A DNA stretch of 64,000 nucleotides from Peribacillus sp. FSL E2-0218. Its GTDB lineage: Bacteria > Bacillota > Bacilli > Bacillales > DSM-1321. Under the pieces are notes generated by a model that was not told where the DNA came from, ran no database searches, and worked only from the letters and a program-made list of their open reading frames with translations. Positions 1-7,969 of this stretch are shown piece by piece (positions within the stretch are counted from its first letter, which is position 1; each line of letters starts with the position of its first letter). Where the stretch lies: positions 1,367,501-1,431,500 of the forward strand of contig NZ_CP150304.1 in assembly GCF_037992945.1 (NCBI RefSeq), read 5' to 3'. The position numbers and the translations under genes were made by a program.

Positions 1-541
1 CTTCCCCGATTTTTTCTTTAATTTGCTTTCCGGCTGCCGCCGCACGTGATTTATAATCATCAATCCAAGCTTGTGCTTCTTTTTCCTTGTTCAGCAGCTT
101 ACCGATTTCCAAATGCTGTGATAAATAATCCACTTTACCGTATGTATAAGTTACAGTAGGGGCAATTTCCTTCAACTTATCCAAATTTTTGGTAGTGCTT
201 GCACCGATGATCAAATCTGGATCCAATTCGATTATTTTTTCCAATTCATCTTCTGATACCGATTGTACGTCTTTTAATTTTTTTTTGAACCTTGGGTTCA
301 TTTTGGACCAAGGTTCTACACCAACTAAATTTACTCCAAGTGACATGACATCTCCCGCATAAGATGCTAAAACGATAACCCGTTTTGGGTTTGCAGGGAC
401 CTCAATCGCACCATTTTCCGACTGATAGGTAATCGTATTTTTTTTGTTTTTTTCGCTCGATGTTTTTTCAGTGGCTGCATTGCCGCAGGCACTGACTAAA
501 AGCGTAAAGATGAAGACGATGGGTAAAAGTATTTTTTTCAA
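1..541 (-). CDS. Iron-siderophore ABC transporter substrate-binding lipoprotein (partial)
   Basis: This is the N-terminal 180 residues of an extracellular solute-binding lipoprotein; the gene continues beyond the left edge. The TTG start at 541 follows a good AAGGAGAA ribosome site. A short hydrophobic signal ends in the lipobox LVSACGN, so the protein should be lipidated and tethered outside the membrane. The segment PANPKRVIVLAS followed by a region containing VGVEPW is typical of the FeuA/FhuD/YfiY class of siderophore-binding proteins. A Fur box lies about 90 bases upstream, which supports an iron role. The particular siderophore cannot be told from this fragment. The family is clear; the substrate is inference. 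Confidence 0.88.
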   Translation of the reverse strand, partial: MKKILLPIVFIFTLLVSACGNAATEKTSSEKNKKNTITYQSENGAIEVPANPKRVIVLASYAGDVMSLGVNLVGVEPWSKMNPRFKKKLKDVQSVSEDELEKIIELDPDLIIGASTTKNLDKLKEIAPTVTYTYGKVDYLSQHLEIGKLLNKEKEAQAWIDDYKSRAAAAGKQIKEKIGE

Positions 542-631
542 AATGAAGTTCTCCTTATAGTAAAATATTTTTTGCCTTGTGGATCCTGCCGAAGGTTTCC
601 TTTCTCTAAAAAGTGTTTGTTCACCAATAGA

Positions 632-646
632 TGAGAATGATAATCA
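632..646 (-). promoter_or_regulatory. Fur box upstream of the siderophore-binding gene
   Basis: TGAGAATGATAATCA matches the 7-1-7 Fur consensus TGATAATNATTATCA at 12 of its 14 defined positions. It lies upstream of the iron-binding lipoprotein gene, which reads leftward. Iron-bound Fur would repress here. The rest of the stretch 542-878 shows no gene and no other element I can support. Confidence 0.8.
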
Positions 647-878
647 ATAACAATTAAAGTTTAATCTTCATTTTCAATTAAGTCAATGTTAAAAAATTAT
701 TATCCCGACGTCCTATGCTTGGCTGAAACCGATTATTCCGCGGTCACATCTTACGCATAAAAAAAGCTTATTTTCATATAAATGATACATAGAGCAGATA
801 TTCCATTGTCTAGACACAATCAGCTTAAACCTGCTTTCAGCCCTATTGGGGCCAATGAAAAAGGAGGAGGGGCATCAT

Positions 879-1190
879 ATGGACGTGAAGAAAGTCGATC
901 TGCCTTGTGCTATCGGGAAACGAACCGTATATGACATGAAGGGCCATAAGCCATTTAATGAAAAAAATATCAGCACGTCATATAGTGCCGAGGAATTGGT
1001 GGAGCTATTGTCCCGACTCCCAGCCTTTGCACCCAAGCCCGTTTGTAAATTCATCATCAATGGCCGTACATTATTTGGGAAATTGGAATATAAAAAGAAA
1101 TCCGATTTGTATATAAGGCATAAATTTGGGAAAAAGGTTGTTCAATACGATATGAAGCAGCTGCAGTCTGTCGATATTCTGAAATATTAA
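879..1190 (+). CDS. Small CotO-like spore coat protein
   Basis: A 103-residue protein. I chose ATG 879 because AAGGAGGAGG lies just upstream; an in-frame ATG at 846 lacks a comparable site. The C-terminal half (NPxCKFIINGRTLFGKLEYK-like, here with KPVCKF) resembles the C-terminal part of the next gene product (KPLCEAVMNGETLRFHVLGI), so the two look like paralogs sharing one small beta-rich domain. The next gene resembles CotO, a coat protein that acts with CotH in outer-coat assembly. Eleven bases separate the genes, suggesting one sporulation operon. The coat assignment rests on the neighbour and is inference. Confidence 0.55.
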   Translation: MDVKKVDLPCAIGKRTVYDMKGHKPFNEKNISTSYSAEELVELLSRLPAFAPKPVCKFIINGRTLFGKLEYKKKSDLYIRHKFGKKVVQYDMKQLQSVDILKY

Positions 1191-1201
1191 GGAGGAAGAA
1201 C

Positions 1202-1786
1202 ATGGCAGAGAGGAATGACGATAAACAATCCAAGCCGCTTTTATATGTCGATTCATCAAAGATTTCCGATCAGCGAGGAAATATGCAAACGGATTTCCGG
1301 ACGAAAAAGAGTACGGCTCCTGATACCGTTGAGCCAGAGCTTCAGGAAGAACAGCATGGGGAGCAAGAACAAAAGGAAGAAAAAATAGAAGAAGTTAAGC
1401 GTGAATTCGGTGTATATGATGCCATGAAGGAAATCGAAACGGAAATGACCGCGATCAGGAACATAACCAATCAATATATTCCTGTGCAAACGCCATCCGA
1501 GCAGACGGAGCCCCCTCAACAAGCAGAAAAGGAAACGGTAAAGCCAGAAAAGAAAAAGCGGAAAAAAATCGAGAAAAAAGAATCTTCTCGCGATATCATA
1601 ACGCGATTATCCCAACATCAAGGATTCCCGAAGCCATTGTGTGAAGCGGTAATGAACGGAGAAACACTTCGGTTCCACGTATTGGGGATTAAGGGGGAAT
1701 CGGTGAAGATTAAAAGGGGCAACCGTATTCACTTTGTCGCTCTTCCTGATATCATCGATGCCAAAATAATTGAAGAACCGAAGTGA
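1202..1786 (+). CDS. cotO: CotO-like spore coat protein
   Basis: A 194-residue hydrophilic protein. The N-terminus KPLLYVDSS resembles the start of CotO (YjbX), a coat protein of Bacillus. A long acidic and basic low-complexity middle (runs of E, Q and K, about residues 45-130) leads to a compact C-terminal domain (about 131-190) shared with the preceding small protein. AAGGAGGAAGAAC precedes the ATG. CotO acts with CotE-dependent proteins in late coat assembly. The neighbours yjcA, yjcZ, spoVIF and cotX are the same group that accompanies the cotV-cotZ locus of B. subtilis. The match is by pattern from memory; a profile search against the CotO family would settle it. Confidence 0.6.
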   Translation: MAERNDDKQSKPLLYVDSSKISDQRGNMQTDFRTKKSTAPDTVEPELQEEQHGEQEQKEEKIEEVKREFGVYDAMKEIETEMTAIRNITNQYIPVQTPSEQTEPPQQAEKETVKPEKKKRKKIEKKESSRDIITRLSQHQGFPKPLCEAVMNGETLRFHVLGIKGESVKIKRGNRIHFVALPDIIDAKIIEEPK

Positions 1787-1801
1787 AGGGGGCAATAGAG
1801 A

Positions 1802-2167
1802 ATGTTTCTCCCGCATAATGAGTTCACCTTGTTTGTACTATTAGGATTGGCCTCCTTCAGGCTGACACGATTGATTGTATTCGATAAAATCATGGAGCCG
1901 CTGCGCCGCCCTTTTTTTAAGGAAATAGAGGAAAAGAATGCAGAAGGCGAAGTGGAAATATATTTGCTTCCCAAAGAAAAGGGATTACTTGGCTGGGGAG
2001 GACAGTTGCTTAGCTGTTTTTGGTGCGTGGGTGTCTGGGTCAGCCTTTTTTTGGTATTCCTGCACCTGCAAAGTTGGTTCATAGGGGACATAGTGGTGTT
2101 GATTCTTGCCGTAGCGGCCGTAGGAGCGATCATTGAGGTCATAATCAGTAAAATTATGGACATTTGA
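1802..2167 (+). CDS. yjcA: DUF1360 membrane protein, YjcA-like
   Basis: A 121-residue membrane protein of the DUF1360 family. The N-terminal segment ASFRLTRLIVFDKIMEPLRRPF is the conserved signature of this family, and the central LLSCFWCVGVWVS contains the typical paired cysteines of the C-W-C motif inside a hydrophobic stretch. A final hydrophobic segment (about 95-118) ends the protein. In B. subtilis the relative YjcA is made during sporulation and lies next to coat genes, as here. Its biochemical function is unknown. It starts 15 bases after the CotO-like gene, with a GGGGGCAATAGAG ribosome site, so it is probably cotranscribed. Confidence 0.75.
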   Translation: MFLPHNEFTLFVLLGLASFRLTRLIVFDKIMEPLRRPFFKEIEEKNAEGEVEIYLLPKEKGLLGWGGQLLSCFWCVGVWVSLFLVFLHLQSWFIGDIVVLILAVAAVGAIIEVIISKIMDI

Positions 2168-2172
2168 TTGGA

Positions 2173-2200
2173 AACAACTTGTCTCTTCATTCATATAGTA
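2173..2200 (+). promoter_or_regulatory. Candidate sigma-K promoter for the 38-residue protein
   Basis: CATATAGTA at 2192-2200 matches the sigma-K -10 consensus CATANNNTA, and AACA at 2173-2176 matches the -35 mACm with a 15-base gap (16 is usual). It sits 31 bases before the small coat-type gene. Late mother-cell expression would fit the product. Confidence 0.5.
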
Positions 2201-2230
2201 AGTTATAGACTTTAAAGGAGGCGTCATAAC

Positions 2231-2347
2231 TTGAATAAGAAGCAGAGCCCATGGACTTATGCCAAACCGGTGAAAAAGGATCAGCCAATCAAAATCAAGA
2301 AAGACTGTGGCTGTAATAATAATAATAAAAATAAAGGCTATTACTGA
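2231..2347 (+). CDS. Small basic coat-type protein (38 aa)
   Basis: A 38-residue ORF opening with TTG, placed after a strong AAGGAGGCG ribosome site and followed by an intrinsic terminator. The protein is lysine-rich, with a KKDCGCNNNN segment and a KGYY end. Small proteins with Cys, Asn and Tyr are common in Bacillus spore coats, and a sigma-K-like promoter lies upstream. I do not recognise the family. The good ribosome site, promoter and terminator make it a likely real gene. Confidence 0.6.
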   Translation: MNKKQSPWTYAKPVKKDQPIKIKKDCGCNNNNKNKGYY

Positions 2348-2351
2348 GTAG

Positions 2352-2382
2352 AAAAACCTTTCCGTTTAGGGAAGGTTTTTTT
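2352..2382 (+). terminator. Intrinsic terminator
   Basis: A 12-bp stem (AAAAACCTTTCC pairing with GGGAAGGTTTTT) followed by T residues, just after the 38-residue protein. Confidence 0.85.
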
Positions 2383-2461
2383 ATTTCCTAATCCTACCAT
2401 TCATAAAAAAACCATTAAACAAGAAAATACTAATAGAACGATTAATTAGGATGTGATTCTT

Positions 2462-2959
2462 TTGTTCAGGAAAAGAAAATATGTGTATCGCAGCTGGATG
2501 CTCCTTTTGGTTGCTTTGTGTATGCTGACAGCCTGCAGCAGCCAAGGAGACGGGAAAACGGAGAATCTGGCTCTGATTAAACGGACGAATCCCAAGCCGA
2601 TGGATATCATCAATGGGATGGATGAAGAAGATGAAAAAGGCCTGATCTCAAAGGTGAAGGAAACGGTAGCAAATGAAGATACGATTTATGACGTTATCGT
2701 GGTGAAAAATGAAAAAAAGATTATCGTCGCTTATAAAGTCAAACATTTACAACGTTTCCATATGAAGAAGATTGAAAAGAATGTGACCCAACACCTGGAG
2801 GAAAGATTCCCGAAGTATGATTTCATCGTATCGAGTGATTATAAAATCTTTTTGGAATCTTTAAGGTTGAATGAGTTCCTTAAGAAAGAAAACGTTCCTG
2901 AGAAAAAGGCACGGAAGAAGTTCAAGGAAATTGAAGAACTTCAAAAAGAATTGATTTAG
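2462..2959 (+). CDS. YhcN/YlaJ-type sporulation lipoprotein
   Basis: A 165-residue lipoprotein. The signal peptide ends in LMLTACSS-type lipobox (LTACSS), so it is lipidated at that Cys. The rest contains the KVKETVANEDTIYDVIVVK and KHLQRFHMKKIEKNV segments typical of the YhcN/YlaJ family, whose members sit in the inner spore membrane and help germination. I placed the start at TTG 2462, about ten bases after TTAGGA; GTG 2453 is also in frame but too close to that site. The gene ends 18 bases before spoVAC, so it is the first member of a lipoprotein-spoVAC-spoVAD-spoVAE operon. Its exact role there is inference. Confidence 0.75.
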   Translation: MFRKRKYVYRSWMLLLVALCMLTACSSQGDGKTENLALIKRTNPKPMDIINGMDEEDEKGLISKVKETVANEDTIYDVIVVKNEKKIIVAYKVKHLQRFHMKKIEKNVTQHLEERFPKYDFIVSSDYKIFLESLRLNEFLKKENVPEKKARKKFKEIEELQKELI

Positions 2960-2977
2960 AAAGCGAGGTTCAGAACG

Positions 2978-3448
2978 ATGAGCGGCAAGGAGAAAACGAC
3001 TCCCCAACAGGATGCATATAAACAGCTTCAAGGAAAGCATGAAATTAAAAGACCGATAGTGAAGAATTGTTTGAAGGCTTTTTTGATAGGAGGGATCTTC
3101 TGCATGGTGGGACAAGCGATTTCTTACTTTTATATTTACTTTTTCAACTTTACCGAACAGACAGCTGGAAGTCCAACCACTGCGACCATGGTATTCCTGG
3201 CCCTATTGATGACAGGCTTCGGCTTCTACGATCGAATTGGGCAGTTCGCTGGGGCAGGGAGTGCAGTCCCGGTTACCGGGTTTGGTAATGCAGTCATTTC
3301 AGCGGCCATCGAACATAGGACCGAGGGGTTCGTGTTAGGGGTCGGATCGAATATGTTCAAATTGGCAGGCTCGGTCATTTTATTTGGAGTATTTTCAGCC
3401 TTTGTCGTGGCGTTGATTAAAACGATTTATTTAATGATTGGGGGCTAA
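2978..3448 (+). CDS. spoVAC: Stage V sporulation protein AC
   Basis: A 156-residue integral membrane protein with a basic N-terminus (to about residue 30) and several hydrophobic segments. The run FDRIGQFAGAGSAVPVTGFGNA-like (here YDRIGQFAGAGSAVPVTGFG) is the signature shared by SpoVAC and SpoVAE. SpoVAC forms part of the inner spore membrane channel that moves dipicolinic acid into the forespore and out at germination. It precedes spoVAD by four bases. Length is close to the usual 150 residues. Forespore expression under sigma-G is expected from the family; I did not find a convincing promoter. Confidence 0.93.
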   Translation: MSGKEKTTPQQDAYKQLQGKHEIKRPIVKNCLKAFLIGGIFCMVGQAISYFYIYFFNFTEQTAGSPTTATMVFLALLMTGFGFYDRIGQFAGAGSAVPVTGFGNAVISAAIEHRTEGFVLGVGSNMFKLAGSVILFGVFSAFVVALIKTIYLMIGG

Positions 3449-3451
3449 ACG

Positions 3452-4477
3452 GTGTTAAAAGGAAAACAAACATGGATGTTCGCCAATAAACCAGTCATTT
3501 TGGAAACAGGAGTAACAGGCGGGCCGTTTGAAGCAAATGGCGAAATCGCGGGCGACTTCGATATTTTGTACGGAGATTTGTGGATGGAGCAGGATTCGTA
3601 TGAGAAGGCCCATCGCCACTTGATGGAGAAGGCTGTGGAACTTGCATTGGAAAAAGGAGAAATTGAAAAGGAGCAGGTGCAGTTTTTCTTGGCGGGTGAT
3701 TTAATTAACCAGATTACCCCAACAAGTTTTGCGGCAAGAACGCATGGCATCCCCTACTTCGGGTTGTTTGGGGCGTGCTCCACTTCAATGGAGGGGCTTG
3801 CATTGGCTGCCTTCATCACAAATTATGGCGGGGCGAATTACGTGCTGACAGGGGCCTCGAGCCACAATGCAGCCGTTGAAAAGCAATTCCGCTATCCGAC
3901 TGAATATGGAGGGCAAAAACCTCCTACAGCTCAGTGGACGATAACGGGAGCGGGGGTGGCACTGGTCGCTCCGAATGGAAGCAGGCAAGGCGAATACCCG
4001 CATGTGGTTTCGGCCACGATCGGCAAGGTCATTGACATGGGGCTGAAGGATCCGTTCAATATGGGGGGAGCGATGGCCCCGGCTGCCGTCGATACGATCC
4101 TTGCCCATTTCAAAGATACGGGATTGGGTCCGGATGATTATGATTTGGTTATTACCGGTGATTTAGGGCAAGTGGGCAGGGAAACCGCCCTGGATTTATT
4201 AAAACAAAAGGGATGTCAAATCAATCAGGAAAAATTCAAAGATTGCGGCTTGATGATTTTTAAAAAGGACCAGCCCGTTTTAGCGGGCGGCAGCGGCGCG
4301 GGATGTTCAGCAGTGGTTTTATATGGACATATCCTCAATCAAATGATTTCAGGTCATTATAAAAAAATCCTGCTGGTTGCTACTGGGGCATTATTGTCGC
4401 CGTTATCGGTCCAGCAAAAGGAAACGATTCCGTGCATTGCTCATGCGGTATCCATCGAGTATGGGATGAATTCATGA
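3452..4477 (+). CDS. spoVAD: Stage V sporulation protein AD
   Basis: A 341-residue cytosolic protein with a thiolase/ketoacyl-synthase-like fold, as in all SpoVAD proteins. The segment GLFGACSTSMEGLALA carries the cysteine in the family's active-site-like position, and PTSFAARTHGIP is also characteristic. SpoVAD binds dipicolinic acid directly and works with SpoVAC and SpoVAE. GTG 3452 is the start, following GGGGGCTAAAC. The gene sits between spoVAC (4 bases upstream) and spoVAE (16 bases downstream), in the order of the canonical operon but without spoVAA, AB and AF. Confidence 0.94.
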   Translation: MLKGKQTWMFANKPVILETGVTGGPFEANGEIAGDFDILYGDLWMEQDSYEKAHRHLMEKAVELALEKGEIEKEQVQFFLAGDLINQITPTSFAARTHGIPYFGLFGACSTSMEGLALAAFITNYGGANYVLTGASSHNAAVEKQFRYPTEYGGQKPPTAQWTITGAGVALVAPNGSRQGEYPHVVSATIGKVIDMGLKDPFNMGGAMAPAAVDTILAHFKDTGLGPDDYDLVITGDLGQVGRETALDLLKQKGCQINQEKFKDCGLMIFKKDQPVLAGGSGAGCSAVVLYGHILNQMISGHYKKILLVATGALLSPLSVQQKETIPCIAHAVSIEYGMNS

Positions 4478-4493
4478 AAAAGGAGAGATTTGG

Positions 4494-4850
4494 ATGTTAG
4501 CGATGTTTTTTTGGGCCTTTGTCATCGGTGGATTGATTTGTGTAGTCGGCCAGCTTCTTTTTGATGTTGCTAAGCTGACACCAGCACATACGCTAAGTTT
4601 ATTCGTTGTAATAGGGGCGGTTCTTGGCGGGTTTGACTTATATGAACCGCTTGTTGACTTTGCAGGCGCAGGAGCAACGATACCGATCGTTTCATTTGGG
4701 AATTCCCTTGTGAACGGTGCGATGATGGAATCCGAAAAACATGGCATCGTCGGCGTACTAACAGGAATGTTTGAAATCACGAGCTCCGGTATCTCGGCAG
4801 CCATCATCTTCGGATTTATCGGGGCTTTGGTTTTCAGGCCAAAGGGATAG
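4494..4850 (+). CDS. spoVAE: Stage V sporulation protein AE (AEb type)
   Basis: A 118-residue membrane protein with about four hydrophobic segments. DLYEPLVDFAGAGATIPIVSFGN is the family signature (key residues DFAGAG and SFGN), paralogous to the one in SpoVAC. It completes the dipicolinate transport set with SpoVAC and SpoVAD. Because spoVAA, spoVAB and spoVAF are absent, this may be a second, reduced spoVA locus in this genome; that needs the rest of the genome to confirm. The ribosome site is AAGGAGAG. Confidence 0.92.
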   Translation: MLAMFFWAFVIGGLICVVGQLLFDVAKLTPAHTLSLFVVIGAVLGGFDLYEPLVDFAGAGATIPIVSFGNSLVNGAMMESEKHGIVGVLTGMFEITSSGISAAIIFGFIGALVFRPKG

Positions 4851-4887
4851 GATCGGAAATGGGCAGCCTGGACTAGGACATGGCCTA

Positions 4888-4916
4888 TACATATTTGTCC
4901 AGACCTACATATGTTA
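4888..4916 (+). promoter_or_regulatory. Sigma-K promoter of yjcZ
   Basis: CATATGTTA (4908-4916) fits the sigma-K -10 CATANNNTA exactly, and TACA (4888-4891) supplies the -35 AC with the preferred 16-base gap. It lies 35 bases before the yjcZ start. Confidence 0.6.
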
Positions 4917-4951
4917 TCAGTAAGCTTTTAGCGAAAGCGAGGTGATATAGT

Positions 4952-5104
4952 ATGTTTGGTTTCGGTGGCTACGGTTGCTGCGGCAACAGCGGTTATGGAT
5001 ATGGCGGCAGTTATGGCGGAGGCTACGGTGGTGGCGGTTCTACGTTCGCGATAATCGTTGTGTTGTTTATCCTATTGATCATTGTAGGGGCTTCTTTCTG
5101 CTAA
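4952..5104 (+). CDS. yjcZ: YjcZ-family sporulation protein
   Basis: A 50-residue protein with a Gly/Tyr/Cys-rich N-terminus (MFGFGGYGCCGNSGYGYGG and further GGY repeats) and one C-terminal transmembrane helix (about residues 32-48, TFAIIVVLFILLIIVG) ending FC. This two-part form defines the YjcZ family of small sporulation proteins. The gene has a GAGGTGATATAG ribosome site, a sigma-K promoter upstream and a terminator downstream. Function is unknown; placement beside spoVIF matches B. subtilis. Confidence 0.85.
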   Translation: MFGFGGYGCCGNSGYGYGGSYGGGYGGGGSTFAIIVVLFILLIIVGASFC

Positions 5105-5110
5105 AGTAAA

Positions 5111-5146
5111 TGGAATAGGCAGAAGAAGCCTATTCCATTTCTTTTT
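5111..5146 (+). terminator. Intrinsic terminator after yjcZ
   Basis: Stem TGGAATAGGC / GCCTATTCCA with a short loop, then a T-rich tail. Confidence 0.85.
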
Positions 5147-5215
5147 ATTTTATCGGCCTTGCACCATTTTCTGTTTAAACCATAGGATAGGTACAGAAAA
5201 GGGAGGGGCTTAGGT

Positions 5216-5470
5216 ATGGATAATAACTTTTTTAAAAACATAGAAGGTAAAACGGGCGTGAATATGAAAGATGTATTAGAATTGGCAAACTCTCTACAAG
5301 GGGCCAACTTCAAAGATGAAACAACCGTCAGGAATGTCATTAAACGCGTTTCAAAAATAGCGAACAAACCGGTCAATAAGGAAACGGAAGACAAAATCGT
5401 CCATTCCATCGTAGCTGAAGGCAATAAACTCGACTTTGGGACGATTTCCAATATGATAAATAAAAAATAA
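5216..5470 (+). CDS. spoVIF: Sporulation protein SpoVIF
   Basis: An 84-residue hydrophilic protein. FFKNIEGKTGVNMKDVLELA at the start and the LVNKETEDKIVHSIV-like segment (here PVNKETEDKIVHSIV) match SpoVIF (YjcC), a mother-cell protein required for late coat assembly and GerE stability in B. subtilis. The start ATG 5216 follows GGGAGGGGCTTAGGT. It keeps the same neighbours as in B. subtilis (yjcZ before, yjcD after). It is a single-gene unit bounded by terminators. Confidence 0.9.
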   Translation: MDNNFFKNIEGKTGVNMKDVLELANSLQGANFKDETTVRNVIKRVSKIANKPVNKETEDKIVHSIVAEGNKLDFGTISNMINKK

Positions 5471-5476
5471 TGAATC

Positions 5477-5504
5477 AAGGCCTGCTCTAGATGCAGGCCT
5501 TTTT
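5477..5504 (+). terminator. Intrinsic terminator after spoVIF
   Basis: Stem AGGCCTGC / GCAGGCCT and a TTTTT tail, between the convergent genes spoVIF and yjcD. Confidence 0.85.
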
Positions 5505-5547
5505 CATATGGCTGAATCCTGCCCTCTGCTTTGAAAACAAGGTAAGG

Positions 5548-7821
5548 TCAAAGCTTGAGGAAGCGTGATGGATGTGCGGTCCGTCCGCGTCTTGTTTGCA
5601 GGATGGAAAGGTAAAGATCCGTTTTGGCTCTTGTCGCTGCAACATAAAGCAGTCGTCGTTCCTCCTCAAGAGGGGCAAGCTCCCCTTTTCGATAGGATTC
5701 AAGTGCGAAATCATGTGGAATGCTGCCATCGACTGCAGCAAGTACATATACGGTCTTGTATTCAAGGCCTTTGGAACGGTGTACGGTGGTAAGCTGTATG
5801 GCATCCTTGAAATGTTTCGAGAGCTGTTTAATTTCTTGGACCATGGCTGTCATATGTTCGACATGCTCAAGGAAAGCGGCGACTGTAGGAAAACGGTTGG
5901 CTGCCACCTTTAGGTCTCGAATGTCATCGGAGCCTTTTTCCAGATTCGCTTCGTTGCCCCGTTTTTTAACATAATCCTGGTAGCCCAAGTCCTTTTCGAT
6001 GATTTCCAAAGCAACCAGCGGCGACATAATCTTTAAAGAACGGATTTGCCCTGGAATCGTTTTTAATTTTTTTTCTTGGAAAGCATGCCCCGTCTTGATG
6101 TAAGCAAATGCATCGATATAATCACAGTCCTGCAATATGGTTTGTGCTTTTAATTCCTGCAAAATGCTTTGCCTTAAAAATAATGAGGAAAGAACATCCG
6201 CTGCTGCCTTGCTATCATGAGGAAACAAACTTAAGCGCATGAAGGCCAGCATGCCGCGTATGACCCTGCGCTGATAAAAGGAATCTGCATCTTTCTCGAT
6301 CACAAATGGCAGGTTGGAAGCGGCCAGTCTTTCAAATATGGCCCTGGACATTGTGTGTGTCCTGTATAATACGGCAAAGTCCCCGGGATTTGCTCCTTTG
6401 GCGATTTTTTCTTGAATATCATTAACGATCATCGTTGCTTCCAATTCCTCATCATATGGATAAAATAATACGGGCGGATTTCCTGAATCATGCTGTGCCC
6501 GCATTTGCTTCTCCATCCGATTCTGGTTGCGCTTGATCAATCGATTCGCAGTGGCGACGATTTGATGGGAAGAGCGATAATTTTCGGTTAGCTTGACAAC
6601 TTGGGATCGAGGGAAGTCATGATTGAAATTCAGGATGTATTTCGGATCGCTCCCCCTGAAGGAATAGATCGATTGATCATCATCTCCAACCGCACACACA
6701 TTTTTTGATTCGGAAGAAAGGAGTTTTATCAATTCGTATTGAACTTTATTGATATCCTGAAATTCATCCACCAAGAAATACTGAAATCGTTGCTGGTATT
6801 TCTTTAAAAAATCGGGGTGATTTTTTAAGAAGACATAGCAGCCGACAAGCATATCATCAAAGTCATATTTTCCTGTTTGCTTTTTATACTCTTCATATTT
6901 CTTATATAAGAATAAACAGGATTTCTCCCACTCGTCATCAGGTTGAATATCTTCGGGGAAAGCCAATGAGTTTTTCCAGAGCCCGATTTGCTGGAGTGCT
7001 TGATCGTACGCAAATTCCTTATCATCAAGTTCCATTTCCCGACCAGCTTGTTTCAAGATCTTTTCTTTTTCCCATTCCCATTTCAATAGCAAATCGCGTT
7101 GCCATTTGGATGGTTCGTGAAAAATCAGGATTTTATAAAAAATGCTATGAAAGGTCCCGCTCACGACTTGGGAAACGAGGGAAGGCGTCATATTAGGATA
7201 ACTGAGCAGACGCTGCTGCATCTCCTTAGCAGACTTTGCGGTAAATGTCACGAGCATGATGCTTCTTGGATCGATTTTCTTCACCGTAAGCATGTAGGCA
7301 GTACGGACCGTTAATACCCGGGTTTTCCCGCTGCCTGCTCCAGAAAGGACGAGAATGGGACCATCGATCGTTTTTACGGCTTTAAGCTGCTCTGCATCTA
7401 GAACGACCCCGCAAGAGGATAATTCCTGGAAATATGGTTCCTCTAATTGTGCCAGGGAGGAGGTTTTATGTGAATATTGCGGATTTCCCGTTACCTGCCG
7501 GCTTCTAAGGAAAGGCTCCGTAATGGTTTTAGTTTCGGTAATGGTTCGAGACTTGGGGATCTTAAATCCATTCTGTTCCATATATTCTAAGGGCTTGTCC
7601 TGATTCATTGGTTCGGAATATGGCATTACACAGGGTGCCTGCGATGGGTCACTATGATAAAAATAGGGCGTTTCATGAATGCCAATGAATAATTTGACGG
7701 GCTTTTGACAAACGACGCAAGAAAGCTGATCACGTTTCCCTTTTTCGAATAGTGTCTGCAGCTCACCAGCTGAAACGGTATGTATATGTACAATTTCATT
7801 GCCAGATTTTGCTTGATTCAT
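5548..7821 (-). CDS. yjcD: UvrD/Rep-family DNA helicase YjcD
   Basis: A 757-residue superfamily 1A helicase. I chose ATG 7821, preceded by AGAGGT, over the longest frame (to 7992), which would overlap the divergent gene. The order is: an N-terminal cysteine pair CVVC with a later C (about residues 30-60, a possible zinc site), Walker A GAGSGKT, LVDEFQD (motif II), GDDDQSIYSFRGSD (motif III), TVHRSKGLEYKTVYV (motif V) and LLYVAATRAKTDLYL (motif VI). YjcD-type helicases resemble PcrA but have a longer N-terminus; their role in repair is not well defined. It reads opposite to spoVIF. Confidence 0.9.
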   Translation of the reverse strand: MNQAKSGNEIVHIHTVSAGELQTLFEKGKRDQLSCVVCQKPVKLFIGIHETPYFYHSDPSQAPCVMPYSEPMNQDKPLEYMEQNGFKIPKSRTITETKTITEPFLRSRQVTGNPQYSHKTSSLAQLEEPYFQELSSCGVVLDAEQLKAVKTIDGPILVLSGAGSGKTRVLTVRTAYMLTVKKIDPRSIMLVTFTAKSAKEMQQRLLSYPNMTPSLVSQVVSGTFHSIFYKILIFHEPSKWQRDLLLKWEWEKEKILKQAGREMELDDKEFAYDQALQQIGLWKNSLAFPEDIQPDDEWEKSCLFLYKKYEEYKKQTGKYDFDDMLVGCYVFLKNHPDFLKKYQQRFQYFLVDEFQDINKVQYELIKLLSSESKNVCAVGDDDQSIYSFRGSDPKYILNFNHDFPRSQVVKLTENYRSSHQIVATANRLIKRNQNRMEKQMRAQHDSGNPPVLFYPYDEELEATMIVNDIQEKIAKGANPGDFAVLYRTHTMSRAIFERLAASNLPFVIEKDADSFYQRRVIRGMLAFMRLSLFPHDSKAAADVLSSLFLRQSILQELKAQTILQDCDYIDAFAYIKTGHAFQEKKLKTIPGQIRSLKIMSPLVALEIIEKDLGYQDYVKKRGNEANLEKGSDDIRDLKVAANRFPTVAAFLEHVEHMTAMVQEIKQLSKHFKDAIQLTTVHRSKGLEYKTVYVLAAVDGSIPHDFALESYRKGELAPLEEERRLLYVAATRAKTDLYLSILQTRRGRTAHPSRFLKL

Positions 7822-7969
7822 ATAAATGGATACCTCTAATCTATTAAAAATATCGGCAATACCCATCATACCAGAAGATGAGGAAAAAAGAATGTGGAAA
7901 TGGTGTTTACCTCTCACTCTGGGCGGGTATTTAAATGACAGCATACGTACATGAAAAGGAGGGTAAACC

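Noticed and set aside
2390..2450. Sigma-G promoter for the spoVA operon
   Set aside because: CATA and AATACTA elements are about 20 bases apart, not the expected 15.
4862..4902. CTGGAC / GTCCAG inverted repeat as terminator of spoVAE
   Set aside because: Short stem with a long loop and no T-run; it overlaps the region of the yjcZ promoter.
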